The position numbers and the translations under genes are program-made. A DNA stretch of 64,000 bases from Bradyrhizobium nivariense (lineage in GTDB: Bacteria; Pseudomonadota; Alphaproteobacteria; Rhizobiales; Xanthobacteraceae): assembly GCF_029846715.1 (NCBI RefSeq), contig NZ_JARVWW010000015.1, forward strand, positions 124,001 to 188,000, written 5' to 3'. Under the pieces are notes generated by a model. That model saw only the letters and a list, made by a program, of their open reading frames with translations. It was not told where the DNA came from and searched no databases. Below are positions 26,611 through 36,130 of this stretch, one piece after another (positions within the stretch are counted from its first letter, which is position 1; every line of letters starts with the position of its first letter).

Positions 26611-26845
26611 TCACCTATCAGCGAGGGAATGATATTTCTTCTTGATGTTGGCAATATCGTCGACCGACTCGATCCACTCTTCGCTGAAACCGCAAGAGGC
26701 GCAGAGATATCGGGTCACCTTGACAGCACCAAAGATGGTCGCGCCCACGCTGATGTTATTTCCGGCGCCAAAGGCACGAGGCCTCGCCTGGGATGCGAAT
26801 GATGTCGGTAGCCTGGCACTTTGGGCACGTCTTTGAATTCTGCAT
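26611..26845 (-). pseudogene. Frameshifted zinc-ribbon protein gene
   Basis: The ATG at 26845 gives MQNSKTCPKCQATDIIRIPG, an N-terminal CxxC half of a zinc ribbon. The reading then continues in another frame from about 26775 as ARPRAFGAGNNISVGATIFG and VTRYLCASCGFSEEWIESVD, which supplies the second CxxC. The two parts together make a plausible 78-residue small zinc-ribbon protein; one base is gained or lost near 26773-26790. Either the gene is dead or there is a sequencing error. Function unknown. Confidence 0.7.
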
Positions 26846-27089
26846 GTTGGTCTCATCGGCGCTGCCGTCGCGAATATGATCCGCGTCGAATTCGGTTCGA
26901 AACTATGATCATTGGGGGGACGGTTGTCTGCATGATTCCGACTGCCCATGCGATTGTTTTTTTCCTTGTCTCCTCCCGCAGCCAACGCTCTGTTGGCCTG
27001 GTGACTTCCATCACAGATCATTTGGGCCCCGTCAGGTACCTTCCTGTTCATCGCTGCATGACGCAGCCGGATAGTTCGGAGCCACTCAC

Positions 27090-27362
27090 ATGAAACACCC
27101 CCGCATCGCTGCTTTCGCTCTCACTGCAATTCTCGCAGCTTCATCGCTCGCCGGTTCGGCACAATATGCCCCGGCTTCGGCTGGCAACCTCGACTGGCTT
27201 TCCAACCAGAAGTATGTGGATTGCCTGAAGGGAATCAGCTTTTTGTCGAATTGGAACAACGGCCAGCCCAGTACCCAGGCTCAGAAAGACGCCGCTTACG
27301 ATCGTGGTCGCCGCTACTGCAATCGGCAGAATTTCCCCAACCGGCCGGGGACCGATTACTGA
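27090..27362 (+). CDS. Small exported protein
   Basis: 90 residues. A Sec signal (MKHPRIAAFALTAILAASSLAG, cleaved near SAQ or ASA) precedes a short mature part with two Cys residues (YVDCLKGISF and RRYCNRQNF) that could form a disulfide. No known domain. The upstream 240 bp, from the end of the zinc-ribbon remnant, can hold a promoter but shows no other gene. A hairpin terminator follows. Confidence 0.65.
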   Translation: MKHPRIAAFALTAILAASSLAGSAQYAPASAGNLDWLSNQKYVDCLKGISFLSNWNNGQPSTQAQKDAAYDRGRRYCNRQNFPNRPGTDY

Positions 27363-27388
27363 GCTCGCCTTCAAGCATGAGTGGTTTC

Positions 27389-27421
27389 GAGGTCGCCTGC
27401 TTCGGCGGCCTCTTCATTTTC
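27389..27421 (+). terminator. Terminator after the small exported protein
   Basis: GAGGTCGCC pairs with GGCGGCCTC (9 bp, one G-T) around TGCTTC, followed by TTCATTTTC. It lies 26 bp past the stop of the plus-strand gene. Confidence 0.55.
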
Positions 27422-27498
27422 GGAGAGCGCAATACGAGGAGTAGGTACGCAAATCGCGGGAATGGCGCGCGAGCTGTGGCGGTGGCCGGCACTCCCGG

Positions 27499-28803
27499 TC
27501 AGCCGTACAGCACCCGCGGCAGGATCGTGACGATGCCGGGCCAGAGCGTCAGCAGCAGCACGAAGCCCACCATGATGAGCAGATAGGGCATCGTGACGCG
27601 CGCGATGTAGCCGAGGCCGTCGTCGGTCAGGCCCTGGATCACGAACAGGTTGAAGCCCACCGGCGGCGTGATCTGAGCCATCTCGACCGCGAGCACGAGG
27701 AAGATGCCGAACCAGATCTCGTCGAAGCCCGCGCCCTTCACGATCGGCAGCACGATCGGCAGCGTCATCACGATCATCGAGAAGCCGTCGAGGAAGCAGC
27801 CGAGGATCAGGTAAAAGATGATCAGCACGACGATCAGCATGAAGGGCGACAGCCCGAGCCCCTTCACGAAGGCGGCGACTGCCTGTGGGATGCCGAGGAA
27901 GGCCGCCGCGTTGCCGAGGATCGAGGCGCCGAGCACGATCAGCGCGATCATCGAGCAGGTCACGACCGAGCCGATCAGCACGTCGCGGATCACCTGCTGC
28001 GACATGGAGCCCTGCGCCCAGGCGACCAGCGCCGCGCCGAGCACGCCGACGGCAGCGGCCTCCGACGGCGTCGCCAGCCCGCCATACATCGAGCCGAGCA
28101 CGCAGGCGATCAGGAACAGCGCCGGCGCGAGATCCTTCAGCGCGGTGAAGCGTTCGGCCCACGGCACCTGCGACAGCTTCGCCTCGGACTCGGGCACCAG
28201 CGCGCGGTCGAACGTCGTGTGCAGCATCACCCAGCCCATGAACGTGCCGGCCAGCAAGAGGCCCGGCAGCACCCCGGCGGTGAACAGCTTCAGGATCGAG
28301 ACATCGCCGAGCACGCCGTAGATGATCATGATGTTGGACGGAGGAATCAGGAAGCCGAGCGTGCCGGCGCCGGCGAGCGAGCCGATCGCGATGTCGCGGG
28401 AATAACCGCGGCGCAGCAGCTCGTTGAGCGACATGCGGCCGATCACCTGCGTCGTCGCCGCCGACGAGCCGGAGATCGCTGCGAAGATGGTGCAGCCGAT
28501 CACGTTCACATGCAGAAGGCGGCCGGGCAGAAGACCGGCCCAGGGCGCGAGCCCCTGGAACAACGAACGCGCCAGGCGGGTGCGAAACAACAGCTCGCCC
28601 ATCAGGATGAACAGCGGCAGCGCCAGCAGTTCCTGCGTGGTCAGGATGTTCCAGGCGTATTGCGGCAGCAGCTTGTCGAGCGGGATCGAGCGGAACATCG
28701 CGAGCAGCAGCGTCGCGGTGAGCGCAAGCGTCAGGCCGATCCAGACGCCGCCCGCCAGGAGTGCAAACAGAATCCCGAACAGGGCGACGACTTCGATAGT
28801 CAT
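27499..28803 (-). CDS. dctM: TRAP transporter large permease (DctM)
   Basis: 434 residues, about 12 hydrophobic helices. It carries the DctM hallmarks LLALPLFILMGELL, the Gly-rich GAGTLGFLIPPSNIMIIYG and VEMAQITPPVGFNLFVIQG. It drives sodium-coupled import of the substrate delivered by DctP. It is the last gene of hyuA-hyuB-dctP-dctQ-dctM, so its cargo is probably the substrate of HyuAB. Separated from dctQ by 31 nt. Confidence 0.93.
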   Translation of the reverse strand: MTIEVVALFGILFALLAGGVWIGLTLALTATLLLAMFRSIPLDKLLPQYAWNILTTQELLALPLFILMGELLFRTRLARSLFQGLAPWAGLLPGRLLHVNVIGCTIFAAISGSSAATTQVIGRMSLNELLRRGYSRDIAIGSLAGAGTLGFLIPPSNIMIIYGVLGDVSILKLFTAGVLPGLLLAGTFMGWVMLHTTFDRALVPESEAKLSQVPWAERFTALKDLAPALFLIACVLGSMYGGLATPSEAAAVGVLGAALVAWAQGSMSQQVIRDVLIGSVVTCSMIALIVLGASILGNAAAFLGIPQAVAAFVKGLGLSPFMLIVVLIIFYLILGCFLDGFSMIVMTLPIVLPIVKGAGFDEIWFGIFLVLAVEMAQITPPVGFNLFVIQGLTDDGLGYIARVTMPYLLIMVGFVLLLTLWPGIVTILPRVLYG

Positions 28804-28834
28804 GCGATCTTGAATCCGATTGCGAGCAAGGCGG

Positions 28835-29428
28835 TCATTCGACGGGCGAGGCCTTCATGCGGTGATCCTCCAGCGGCAAGCCGAGCACCGCCTGGATCGC
28901 GCGCGCCAGGAACTGGAGCGTCAGCAGCAGCATGCCGAAGGTGACGACGGCTTCCGGAAACCACAACGGTGTGTCGCTGGAGGTCGAGACCTGGCCACGC
29001 ACATAGGCGCCGAAGGCGAACTTCGCCATCGACGTCGTCAGGAAGGCCATGAAGGCGAAGCCAGCGGCCGCCGAGAGGATCTCGATCGCACGCTGCACCG
29101 GTGGCGGCACGTTCTTGAGCAGCAGCACGACACGGATATGGCCGCCGATGCGCAAGGTCATGGCGGCGCCGAAGGTGAAAGACGCCGCCATCAGATAAGA
29201 AGAGTATTCCCAGGCGATCGAGATCGTCGGCGGAAAGAACGGCAGGAAGTTCGAGAGAAAGCGGGTTGCAACCTCGCACAGCATCAACAGCGTCAACGTC
29301 AAGAGACAGCCGCCGCCGATCCAGCCGTCGAGCCGGCCGAGACGGTCGATACCGTCGAGCAGGATGCGCAGCGGCGCCGGCGCCGCCGCGTTGAGACTTT
29401 GGGACGACGCAGGCAAAACATCCGCCAC
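28835..29428 (-). CDS. dctQ: TRAP transporter small permease (DctQ)
   Basis: 197 residues with four hydrophobic helices, at about 40-60, 75-95, 115-135 and 155-180. It includes the typical WEYSSYLMAASFTFGAAM segment that packs against DctM. It starts 10 nt after dctP and is co-transcribed with it. DctQ is required for TRAP transport but does not by itself indicate the cargo. Confidence 0.9.
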   Translation of the reverse strand: MADVLPASSQSLNAAAPAPLRILLDGIDRLGRLDGWIGGGCLLTLTLLMLCEVATRFLSNFLPFFPPTISIAWEYSSYLMAASFTFGAAMTLRIGGHIRVVLLLKNVPPPVQRAIEILSAAAGFAFMAFLTTSMAKFAFGAYVRGQVSTSSDTPLWFPEAVVTFGMLLLTLQFLARAIQAVLGLPLEDHRMKASPVE

Positions 29429-29438
29429 CGCAAATTCC

Positions 29439-30437
29439 TCAGCGCTTCATTTCGGCGAGATAGGCCCGCACCGGCTTGTCGGCCGCCGGCACCCGCTTGA
29501 GGAAAGCGTCGAGTTGCGGCGCGGTTTTGGCGCGAATGTCCGTGATCATGGCATCCGAGACCGGCACCACCTCCATGCCGCCTTCCTTGAGGCGGTTGAG
29601 GCTATCCACGTCCGCCTTGAGCGAGTTGGCCCAGAAGCCCGGCTCCAACTTGGCGGCAACGCCCGCGACCAGCTGCTGCTGGTCGCTGCTCAGCGCCTTC
29701 CAGGAATCGAGATTGACGGTGAGCATCTGCGACGACCAGACGTGATTGGTCGGGTAGATGTATTTCAAGAATTCCCAGAACTTTCCGTCGACGCCCGACA
29801 CCGCCGAAGTGGAGACGCCCGAGACCGCGCCGGAAGCAAGCGCCGGGATCGTCTCGCCCCACGGGATCATCACCGGCGCCATGCCGACCACGGCCAGCAT
29901 GTCGACGGCGTTCTTGTCGGGTACGCGGATCTTGATGTTCTTCAACCCATCGACATCGGCAACCTTGACCTTGAGGTGCAGGTACTGCGTCGGCCACGGC
30001 ACGATGTAGAGGATCTTCTGGTTGTTGCGCGCGGCGACCTTCTCGTATTCGGGCCGAACATATTTGTGCAGCACCTTCAATTCATCCATCGAGCTGCACA
30101 GGAACGGGATGCTCTCGACTCCCATGAAGGGCTCGTCGCCGACCTGCTGGATGTTGAGGACGTCGGCGAGCGGCACCAGGCCATCGCGCACGGCGCGCAG
30201 ATGCTCGGGGCCCTTGAAGCCGAGCTGGCCACCGGCCTTCACGGTGATCGCAACCGAACCGCCGGTCTGCTTCTTCACCTCTTCCGCGAAGGCCATCGCG
30301 TTCTGGGTGTGGAAATTGCCGTCGGGCCATACCGTCGACATGTCCCAGCTTACCGTCGCTGCCCGCGCGCGGGTCGAGATGTGGCCGGCCGCGAGCAGCG
30401 TCGCTGCGCCCGCCGTAAAATTCCGTCGCGTGATCAT
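29439..30437 (-). CDS. dctP: TRAP transporter substrate-binding protein (DctP)
   Basis: 332 residues. The leader MITRRNFTAGAATLLAAGHI has a twin-arginine motif, suggesting Tat export. The mature part shows the DctP pattern, including LKNIKIRVPDKNAVDMLAVVG with the Arg that usually grips a substrate carboxylate, and IPWGETIPALASGAVSGVSTS. The ligand is therefore likely to carry a carboxylate. It lies 39 nt after hyuB, so cyclic or N-substituted amino acids such as 5-oxoproline or a hydantoin acid are reasonable guesses. Confidence 0.92.
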   Translation of the reverse strand: MITRRNFTAGAATLLAAGHISTRARAATVSWDMSTVWPDGNFHTQNAMAFAEEVKKQTGGSVAITVKAGGQLGFKGPEHLRAVRDGLVPLADVLNIQQVGDEPFMGVESIPFLCSSMDELKVLHKYVRPEYEKVAARNNQKILYIVPWPTQYLHLKVKVADVDGLKNIKIRVPDKNAVDMLAVVGMAPVMIPWGETIPALASGAVSGVSTSAVSGVDGKFWEFLKYIYPTNHVWSSQMLTVNLDSWKALSSDQQQLVAGVAAKLEPGFWANSLKADVDSLNRLKEGGMEVVPVSDAMITDIRAKTAPQLDAFLKRVPAADKPVRAYLAEMKR

Positions 30438-30476
30438 TGAGCCCCTCCGTTCGCTACGCGCGCGACGCCTGAGGCG

Positions 30477-32135
30477 TCATCGCGTGTACCCATAAACTGC
30501 AACCGCGTTGTCAGCGGACACGAGGCCGCTTTCGATGTCGTCGTTGACGGCTGTCGGCGCGCGCTCCCGGGGATCGCCGATGCCGGCGCCGCCTGGTGTC
30601 AGCACCACCAGCCGGTCGTCCGGCGGCACCTGCTGAAAGCCTTTTCCACGCAGCTTCTTGCCGGACTTCAGGCCGACATAGCCGGCCTCGCCGTTTTTGC
30701 CGCCATCCCGTCCGCGCGGCGGATGGTCGATGCGGTCGAACGCCGCCAGGATGTCGAACGGCGCATCGACCCCGCTGCCGACCTCGATGATCTGACCGAA
30801 GCCGCCGCGGGTGCGCCCTGCCCCACCGGAATCCGGGCGCAGCTCCTTGCGCCAGAAGATCAATGGCGTCTGCGTCTCCGCGATCTCGACCGGCGTGCCG
30901 CGTACGCCGCTGGGATAAGCCGTCGCCGACAGCCCGTCCTTGCCGAAGCGCGCGCCGGTGCCGCCATTGGAGGTGACCGCCATCGAGAACCCGTAATTGC
31001 CGCCGGCGCCCGAGCGGGTCTGTCCGCGCACGTTGAGATTCCACAGGCACGAGGTGCCTTCCGCGGGCACGCGCTCGGGAATGATCTGGCGCAGGCAGCC
31101 GAACACGACGTCGGGCAGCATCTGGCCGATGATGTGGCGCGAGGCGACGGGCGCCGGCTTCGGCGCATTGAGGATCGCCCCCGGGGGAGCCGACACCGTC
31201 AGCGGCGAGAGCGAGCCGGCATTGTTCGGGATCTGCGACGCCACGACGCAGCCGAGACCGAACACGGTGTAGGCAATGGTGTAGGACAGAGGCACGTTGA
31301 TGCCGTACCTGGACGCGACCGAGGTCCCGTCGAAGTCGACGTGAATGCCTTCGTCCGAGATCGTCAGCGTCGCCGCCAGCGTGACCGGCGCGTCATAGCC
31401 GTCGACCACCATGGTGTTGCGCCAGCTACCCTTCGGCAGCTTTGCGATCTCGGCAAGCACGGCCTCGCGCGAGCGGTCGCAGACGTAGTCGCCGAGCTCA
31501 TCGAGCGTGTCGATACCGAACTCGGTCATCATCTCGACCAGGCGCTCGCAGCCGACGTCGTTGCAGCCGGCGAGCGAATAGGTGTCGCCTTCGGTGTCGA
31601 TCGGCAGCCGCGTGTTGGTGCGGATCATCGCCATCAGCGTCTCGTTGACGACGCCCTGGTCGATCAGCTTCAGCATGGGGATATAAAGCCCCTCCATGAA
31701 CACGTCAGTGGCGTCGGGCCCGAAGCCGATGCCGCCGATGTCCATGAGATGGCTGGTGCAGGAAAACAGCGCGACCGGCTTGCCGTCCTTGAAGCAGGGC
31801 GTGGTGACGACGAAATCATTGAGATGGCCGGTGCCCATCCAGGGATCGTTGGTGATGTAGGCGTCGCCCTCTTTCATCGTCTCGATCGGGAACTGCGCGA
31901 TGAAGTGCTTGACCGATTCCGCCATCGAATTGACGTGACCGGGCGTGCCGGTCACCGCTTGCGCCAGCATCCGCCCCTTGAGGTCGAACACGCCGGCCGA
32001 GAGGTCGCCGCATTCGCGCACGATCGGGCTGAAGGCGGTGCGGAGCAGCACCTGCGCCTGCTCCTCGACCACGGCGATCAGCCGGTGCCACATGATCTGA
32101 AGGTCGATCAGGCTCGCGCCGTTTGCCTTGCTCAT
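30477..32135 (-). CDS. hyuB: Hydantoinase B/oxoprolinase family subunit
   Basis: 552 residues, the usual size of HyuB. Seen motifs: RTAFSPIVRECGDLSAGVFD, YITNDPWMGTGHLNDFVV and the late GGAGRTRGGFGQ and VLTPGGAGIGDP. With HyuA it forms an ATP-dependent hydrolase that opens hydantoin- or 5-oxoproline-like rings; the same fold makes the acetone/acetophenone carboxylases. No third, gamma-type subunit gene is adjacent, which argues for hydrolase over carboxylase. It begins 2 nt after hyuA. Confidence 0.92.
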   Translation of the reverse strand: MSKANGASLIDLQIMWHRLIAVVEEQAQVLLRTAFSPIVRECGDLSAGVFDLKGRMLAQAVTGTPGHVNSMAESVKHFIAQFPIETMKEGDAYITNDPWMGTGHLNDFVVTTPCFKDGKPVALFSCTSHLMDIGGIGFGPDATDVFMEGLYIPMLKLIDQGVVNETLMAMIRTNTRLPIDTEGDTYSLAGCNDVGCERLVEMMTEFGIDTLDELGDYVCDRSREAVLAEIAKLPKGSWRNTMVVDGYDAPVTLAATLTISDEGIHVDFDGTSVASRYGINVPLSYTIAYTVFGLGCVVASQIPNNAGSLSPLTVSAPPGAILNAPKPAPVASRHIIGQMLPDVVFGCLRQIIPERVPAEGTSCLWNLNVRGQTRSGAGGNYGFSMAVTSNGGTGARFGKDGLSATAYPSGVRGTPVEIAETQTPLIFWRKELRPDSGGAGRTRGGFGQIIEVGSGVDAPFDILAAFDRIDHPPRGRDGGKNGEAGYVGLKSGKKLRGKGFQQVPPDDRLVVLTPGGAGIGDPRERAPTAVNDDIESGLVSADNAVAVYGYTR

Positions 32136-32137
32136 GA

Positions 32138-34222
32138 TCAGGCCGCCTTCCGTTCCATGACGATACTGCCGGCACCGTCGATATGGGCGTCAAAACTGGT
32201 CGAGACGAAGGTAGATGTTTCGTCTTCCGCGATCACGGCGGGACCTGCAATCGTCGCGCCCGGCGCCATGTCCTCGCGGCGGTAGAGCGGGATCTCGATC
32301 ACCTCCCCTGCCCGGCCGTCGAAGAATTTGCGGCTGCCCGACGCCTTGCCGGCGGGCATGCGCGCCACATCGGCGACGCGCGGCGGATTGCGTGCCTCGG
32401 TGGTCGCGAGCACCGACCAGCTCAAGACCTCGATCGCGGCGCCCGGGATCGCCCGCTCGAACATCGCCGCATAATCCGCCTCGAACTTCTGGCGCAGGCC
32501 GGCCAGATCGGTCGTCGCCAACCGCCGATTCGGCAACTCGATCGAGATCTCATGGCCCTGGCCAACATAGCGCATGAAGGCGGCACGGCGCTCGCGCACC
32601 GGCGCGCCTGCCGCACCCGACTCGACCAGTGCGCGCGCTTCGCTCGCCATCTCCTGCAAGAGATCTGAGACCGCCTCGGTGTCGAAATCGTCGAGCCGAA
32701 CATGACGGCTGCGCACCAGCTCATAGGCGATCGGAGCCGCCAGGAAGCCAACCGCCGAACCCACGCCAGCATTCGACGGCACGATCACCCGGGAGACACC
32801 GATCTTCTCGGCGACACGCGCCGCATGCAGCGGCGCGGCCCCGCCGAAGGCGATCAGCGTGTGCTGGCCGACAATCTCACCACGCTCGACCGCATGCACG
32901 CGCGCCGCACTCGCCATGTTCTCGCAGACGACCTCGTGCACGGCATAGGCCGCGGTTTCCGCCGACAAACCGAGCGGTTCGCCGACGCTGCGCAGCAGTG
33001 CCTGCTTCGAGAGTTCAGGGTCGAGCTGGATCGTGCCACCCGCAAAGGCGTCGGGATCGATCAGGCCGAGCGCAACATCGGCATCCGTCACGGCCGGGCG
33101 CAGGCCGCCGCGGCCGTAGCAGGCGGGCCCCGGCTCCGACGAGGCACTCTCGGGGCCGACCGTGACGCGCTTCATGGCGTCGACATGGGCGATCGAGCCG
33201 CCACCGGCGCCGATCTCGACCATCTCGATCACGGGAATCCGCACCGGCAGACCCGAACCTTTCAGGAAGCGCGCGGCGCGATCGACCTCGAACACGCGCG
33301 AGGTCTCGGGCTGGTATTTTTCGATCAGGCAGATCTTTGCCGTGGTGCCGCCCATGTCGAAGGACAGCACCTTGCTCTCCCCGAGACGTGCCGCGATCTG
33401 CGCCGCGAAGATCGCGCCGCCGGCAGGACCGGATTCGACGAGACGCACCGGAAAGCGCCGCGCCGTCTCGATCGAGGTGACACCGCCGCCGGAGGTGACA
33501 AGATAGATCGCGCCGCGGTACTGCTCGACCTGCAAGGCATCGGACATGCGGGCGAGATAACCGTCTATCAACGGTTGCACATAGGCGTTGGCCACCGCAG
33601 TCGATGTGCGCTCATATTCGCGGATCTCCGGGCACACCGCGGACGATACGGTCACGGAAATGCCGGGCATCTCCTCACTGATGATCGCTGCCGCGCGGCG
33701 CTCGTGCTCGGGATTGGCGTAGGAGTGCAGGAACGCGATCGCGACGCTCTCGACGTTCAGAGCGCGCAATCTTGGCGCGAGCGCACGCACCGCCGCTTCG
33801 TCCAACGGGAGGCGGACGGCGCCGTGGGCGTCGATGCGCTCCGGCACGGTGAAGCGAAGGGATCGCGGCGCGAGCGGCTTCGGCTTGTCGATGGCGAGGT
33901 CATACTGGTCGTAGCGGCTCTCGGTGCCGATATCGAGCACGTCGCGAAAGCCCTCGGTCGCGATCAGCGCCGTCTTGGCGCCGCGACGCTCGATGATGGC
34001 GTTGGTCGCGAGCGTCGTGCCGTGAATGAAGACGTCGATGTCGCTGATATGGGCGCGCGCGTCAGCGAGAATCAGCCGCATGCCGTCAAGCACCGCCTCC
34101 TCGGGCCGCTGCGGCGTCGTCAGCAGCTTGCGCGTCTTGCGATCCTGACCCACGTCCAGCACGATGTCGGTGAACGTGCCACCGATATCGACAGCAAGCC
34201 GCACCTCGGCTCCCTCATGCAT
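32138..34222 (-). CDS. hyuA: Hydantoinase A/oxoprolinase family subunit
   Basis: 694 residues. The N-terminal ASKHA ATP-binding motif is VDIGGTFTDIV; the second phosphate motif is VLSFDMGGTTAKI near residue 285. ATP hydrolysis activates the amide or carbonyl of the substrate, which HyuB then opens. The late segments GYVGQGHEI-like (RYVGQGHEISIEL) and AGPAVIAEDETSTFV are typical. It is the first gene of the operon; the 140 bp upstream gap can hold the promoter. The true substrate is unknown. Confidence 0.93.
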   Translation of the reverse strand: MHEGAEVRLAVDIGGTFTDIVLDVGQDRKTRKLLTTPQRPEEAVLDGMRLILADARAHISDIDVFIHGTTLATNAIIERRGAKTALIATEGFRDVLDIGTESRYDQYDLAIDKPKPLAPRSLRFTVPERIDAHGAVRLPLDEAAVRALAPRLRALNVESVAIAFLHSYANPEHERRAAAIISEEMPGISVTVSSAVCPEIREYERTSTAVANAYVQPLIDGYLARMSDALQVEQYRGAIYLVTSGGGVTSIETARRFPVRLVESGPAGGAIFAAQIAARLGESKVLSFDMGGTTAKICLIEKYQPETSRVFEVDRAARFLKGSGLPVRIPVIEMVEIGAGGGSIAHVDAMKRVTVGPESASSEPGPACYGRGGLRPAVTDADVALGLIDPDAFAGGTIQLDPELSKQALLRSVGEPLGLSAETAAYAVHEVVCENMASAARVHAVERGEIVGQHTLIAFGGAAPLHAARVAEKIGVSRVIVPSNAGVGSAVGFLAAPIAYELVRSRHVRLDDFDTEAVSDLLQEMASEARALVESGAAGAPVRERRAAFMRYVGQGHEISIELPNRRLATTDLAGLRQKFEADYAAMFERAIPGAAIEVLSWSVLATTEARNPPRVADVARMPAGKASGSRKFFDGRAGEVIEIPLYRREDMAPGATIAGPAVIAEDETSTFVSTSFDAHIDGAGSIVMERKAA

Positions 34223-34362
34223 TCCAAATTCTCCGTGCTGATCGTCAAGACTGGGGACAAAAGTCCAGCAATTTCCATGCCATGGATGACGAGGACATAC
34301 CGCGTACGGCTATTCTGCTCGGCACCTATGCAATAGGCAAGGCGTGTTCGCAGCCTGTGCGA

Positions 34363-35169
34363 TCAGAGCAGGAATGCAAGCGCCGCTTCGCAGCGCTCCT
34401 CGACCTTCAGCGTGAAGAGATCATCGGCGCGGGTGCGTCCGAGATTGACCGCAGCGATCGGGATTTGCCGGTGCGCGGCAGCTTGCACGAAGCGGAAGCC
34501 GGAATAGACCATCAGTGACGAGCCGACGATCAGCATGGCGTCGGCCTGCGTCAGATGATCCTGTGCGGTAGCGACCACGTCGCGCGGGACGTTCTCGCCG
34601 AAAAACACGACATCGGGCTTGAGGATGCCGCCGCAAGCTTCGCAGGCCGGCACCTTGAACGACGAAAAATCCGCATGCTCCAGGTCGGCGTCGCCGTCGG
34701 GCGCATCGGCGGCATCGAGCGCGAGCCACTCCGCATTGGCGTGGCCGAGCGTCTCCTGGAATTCGCTCCGCGGCGTCTTTTGGCCGCAGCCCATGCAGCG
34801 GACCAGATCGAGCCGGCCGTGCAGGTCGATCACCTGGCGATGGCCGGCGGATTGATGCAGCCGGTCGACGTTCTGGGTCAGCAGCATCTCGCAACGCCCG
34901 CTCGCCTCGAGCCGGGCGAGCGCGCGATGCGCATCGTTCGGCCTCGCCTGGCCGAACCGCCGCCAGCCGATCAGGCTGCGCGCCCAATAGCGCCGGCGCG
35001 TATGCTCTTCCGACATGAAAGCCTGGAAGTTCACCGGCTGGGTCCGCTTCCAATTGCCGTGGCTGTCGCGATAATCGGGAATACCCGAATTGGTGCTGCA
35101 GCCAGCACCGGTCAGCACGAACAGACGTTCGTGCCGGCCGACGAAATCTTCGAGCGGAGCTTTTTCCAT
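34363..35169 (-). CDS. SIR2-family NAD-dependent protein deacylase
   Basis: 268 residues of the class II/SIRT4-like bacterial type. NAD motif: TGAGCSTNSGIPDYR near residue 20; TQNVDRLHQSAGH; catalytic His in VIDLHGRLD. Four Cys ligands for the structural zinc are present (CMGC and CEAC). It removes acyl groups from lysine with NAD consumption and may also have ADP-ribosyl or lipoamidase activity in relatives. It has no obvious link to its neighbours. Confidence 0.92.
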   Translation of the reverse strand: MEKAPLEDFVGRHERLFVLTGAGCSTNSGIPDYRDSHGNWKRTQPVNFQAFMSEEHTRRRYWARSLIGWRRFGQARPNDAHRALARLEASGRCEMLLTQNVDRLHQSAGHRQVIDLHGRLDLVRCMGCGQKTPRSEFQETLGHANAEWLALDAADAPDGDADLEHADFSSFKVPACEACGGILKPDVVFFGENVPRDVVATAQDHLTQADAMLIVGSSLMVYSGFRFVQAAAHRQIPIAAVNLGRTRADDLFTLKVEERCEAALAFLL

Positions 35170-35221
35170 GGCGCAGATGTAGTCTGCAGCGCCCGGTTCT
35201 GCCAGATGGCCAGGAAGCCCA

Positions 35222-36058
35222 CTAGCTCGCCCAGTTCTCGCGAAACTCGGGAAACAGCGTCAGGCCTCCGCAGGCGTAGATGGTCTGTCCGGTGATGTAG
35301 CTCGCATCATCCGAGGCGAGAAAGGCGAACACGGCGGCGATCTCCTCCGGCGTGCCCACGCGCCCGAGCGGGATATGGCTTGCGACGTTGGCGCGCTTTT
35401 CGGCGTCGCCGGTCCATGCCTCATTGATCGGCGTGTCGATCGCGCCGGGCCCGACCGCATTGACGCGAATGCCGCGCCCGGCGAATTCGAGCGCCAGCGT
35501 TCGCGTCAGATTGGCCATGCCGCCCTTGCTGATGGAATAAGCGAGATAGCCGGGTTTCGGGATGATCTGGTGCACGCTGGAGCAGTTGATGATGCTGCCG
35601 CCTCCGCCGCGCGCGACGAAATGCGCCAGCGCCTTCTGCGCGCAGAGCACGGCGCCGTTGAGATTGACGTCGATGATGCGGCGATAGGTTTCGACGTCGA
35701 GCGCGTCGCTCGGCGATTCCCGCTGGAAGCCCGCATTGTTGACGAGGCAGTCGAGCCGCTTCCAGCGCGTCAGGATCGTCTCGAACATCGCGGCGATGTC
35801 CTGCTCGTTGCCGACATCGGCCTTGACGATGACATGATCGAGCTTGCCGTGGCCGCGGTCGCTCGATGCGGTCCGTGCGAGCGCAAGCGTCTCCTCGGCC
35901 CTCATGGGATGATCGAAATAGTTGATGGCGACGGTCGCGCCTTCCTGGGCAAGGCGGATGGCGACGGCACGGCCGATGCCTTGCGAGGCGCCGGTCACCA
36001 GCGCGTATTGGCCGACAAGGCGCGAGTGAAACGAGGTCGAACGATCGGTTTGTGGCAT
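35222..36058 (-). CDS. Short-chain dehydrogenase/reductase (glucose 1-dehydrogenase/FabG-like)
   Basis: 278 residues from the ATG at 36058 (MPQTDRSTSFHS). Motifs: TGASQGIGRA, LVNNAGF, catalytic Ser in INCSSVHQI, catalytic YSISKGG, and TGQTIYACGGL. INYFDHPMRAEE after beta2 fits either cofactor. Substrate is not predictable. It sits 72 nt downstream of the NCS2 permease on the same strand and 52 nt before the SIR2 gene, so the three may share a transcript. Confidence 0.87.
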   Translation of the reverse strand: MPQTDRSTSFHSRLVGQYALVTGASQGIGRAVAIRLAQEGATVAINYFDHPMRAEETLALARTASSDRGHGKLDHVIVKADVGNEQDIAAMFETILTRWKRLDCLVNNAGFQRESPSDALDVETYRRIIDVNLNGAVLCAQKALAHFVARGGGGSIINCSSVHQIIPKPGYLAYSISKGGMANLTRTLALEFAGRGIRVNAVGPGAIDTPINEAWTGDAEKRANVASHIPLGRVGTPEEIAAVFAFLASDDASYITGQTIYACGGLTLFPEFRENWAS

Positions 36059-36130
36059 GGGTTCTCTCCGGGATGCCTGATCATCGACGGAACCGGCTTT
36101 TTGTTCCATCCCTCAGCGCATCGCTGCGAT

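Noticed and set aside
30723..34336. Two long plus-strand frames (520 and 544 residues) across hyuB and hyuA
   Set aside because: Antisense shadows: their composition is Arg/His/Gly-rich and the opposite strand carries complete, motif-rich HyuA and HyuB.
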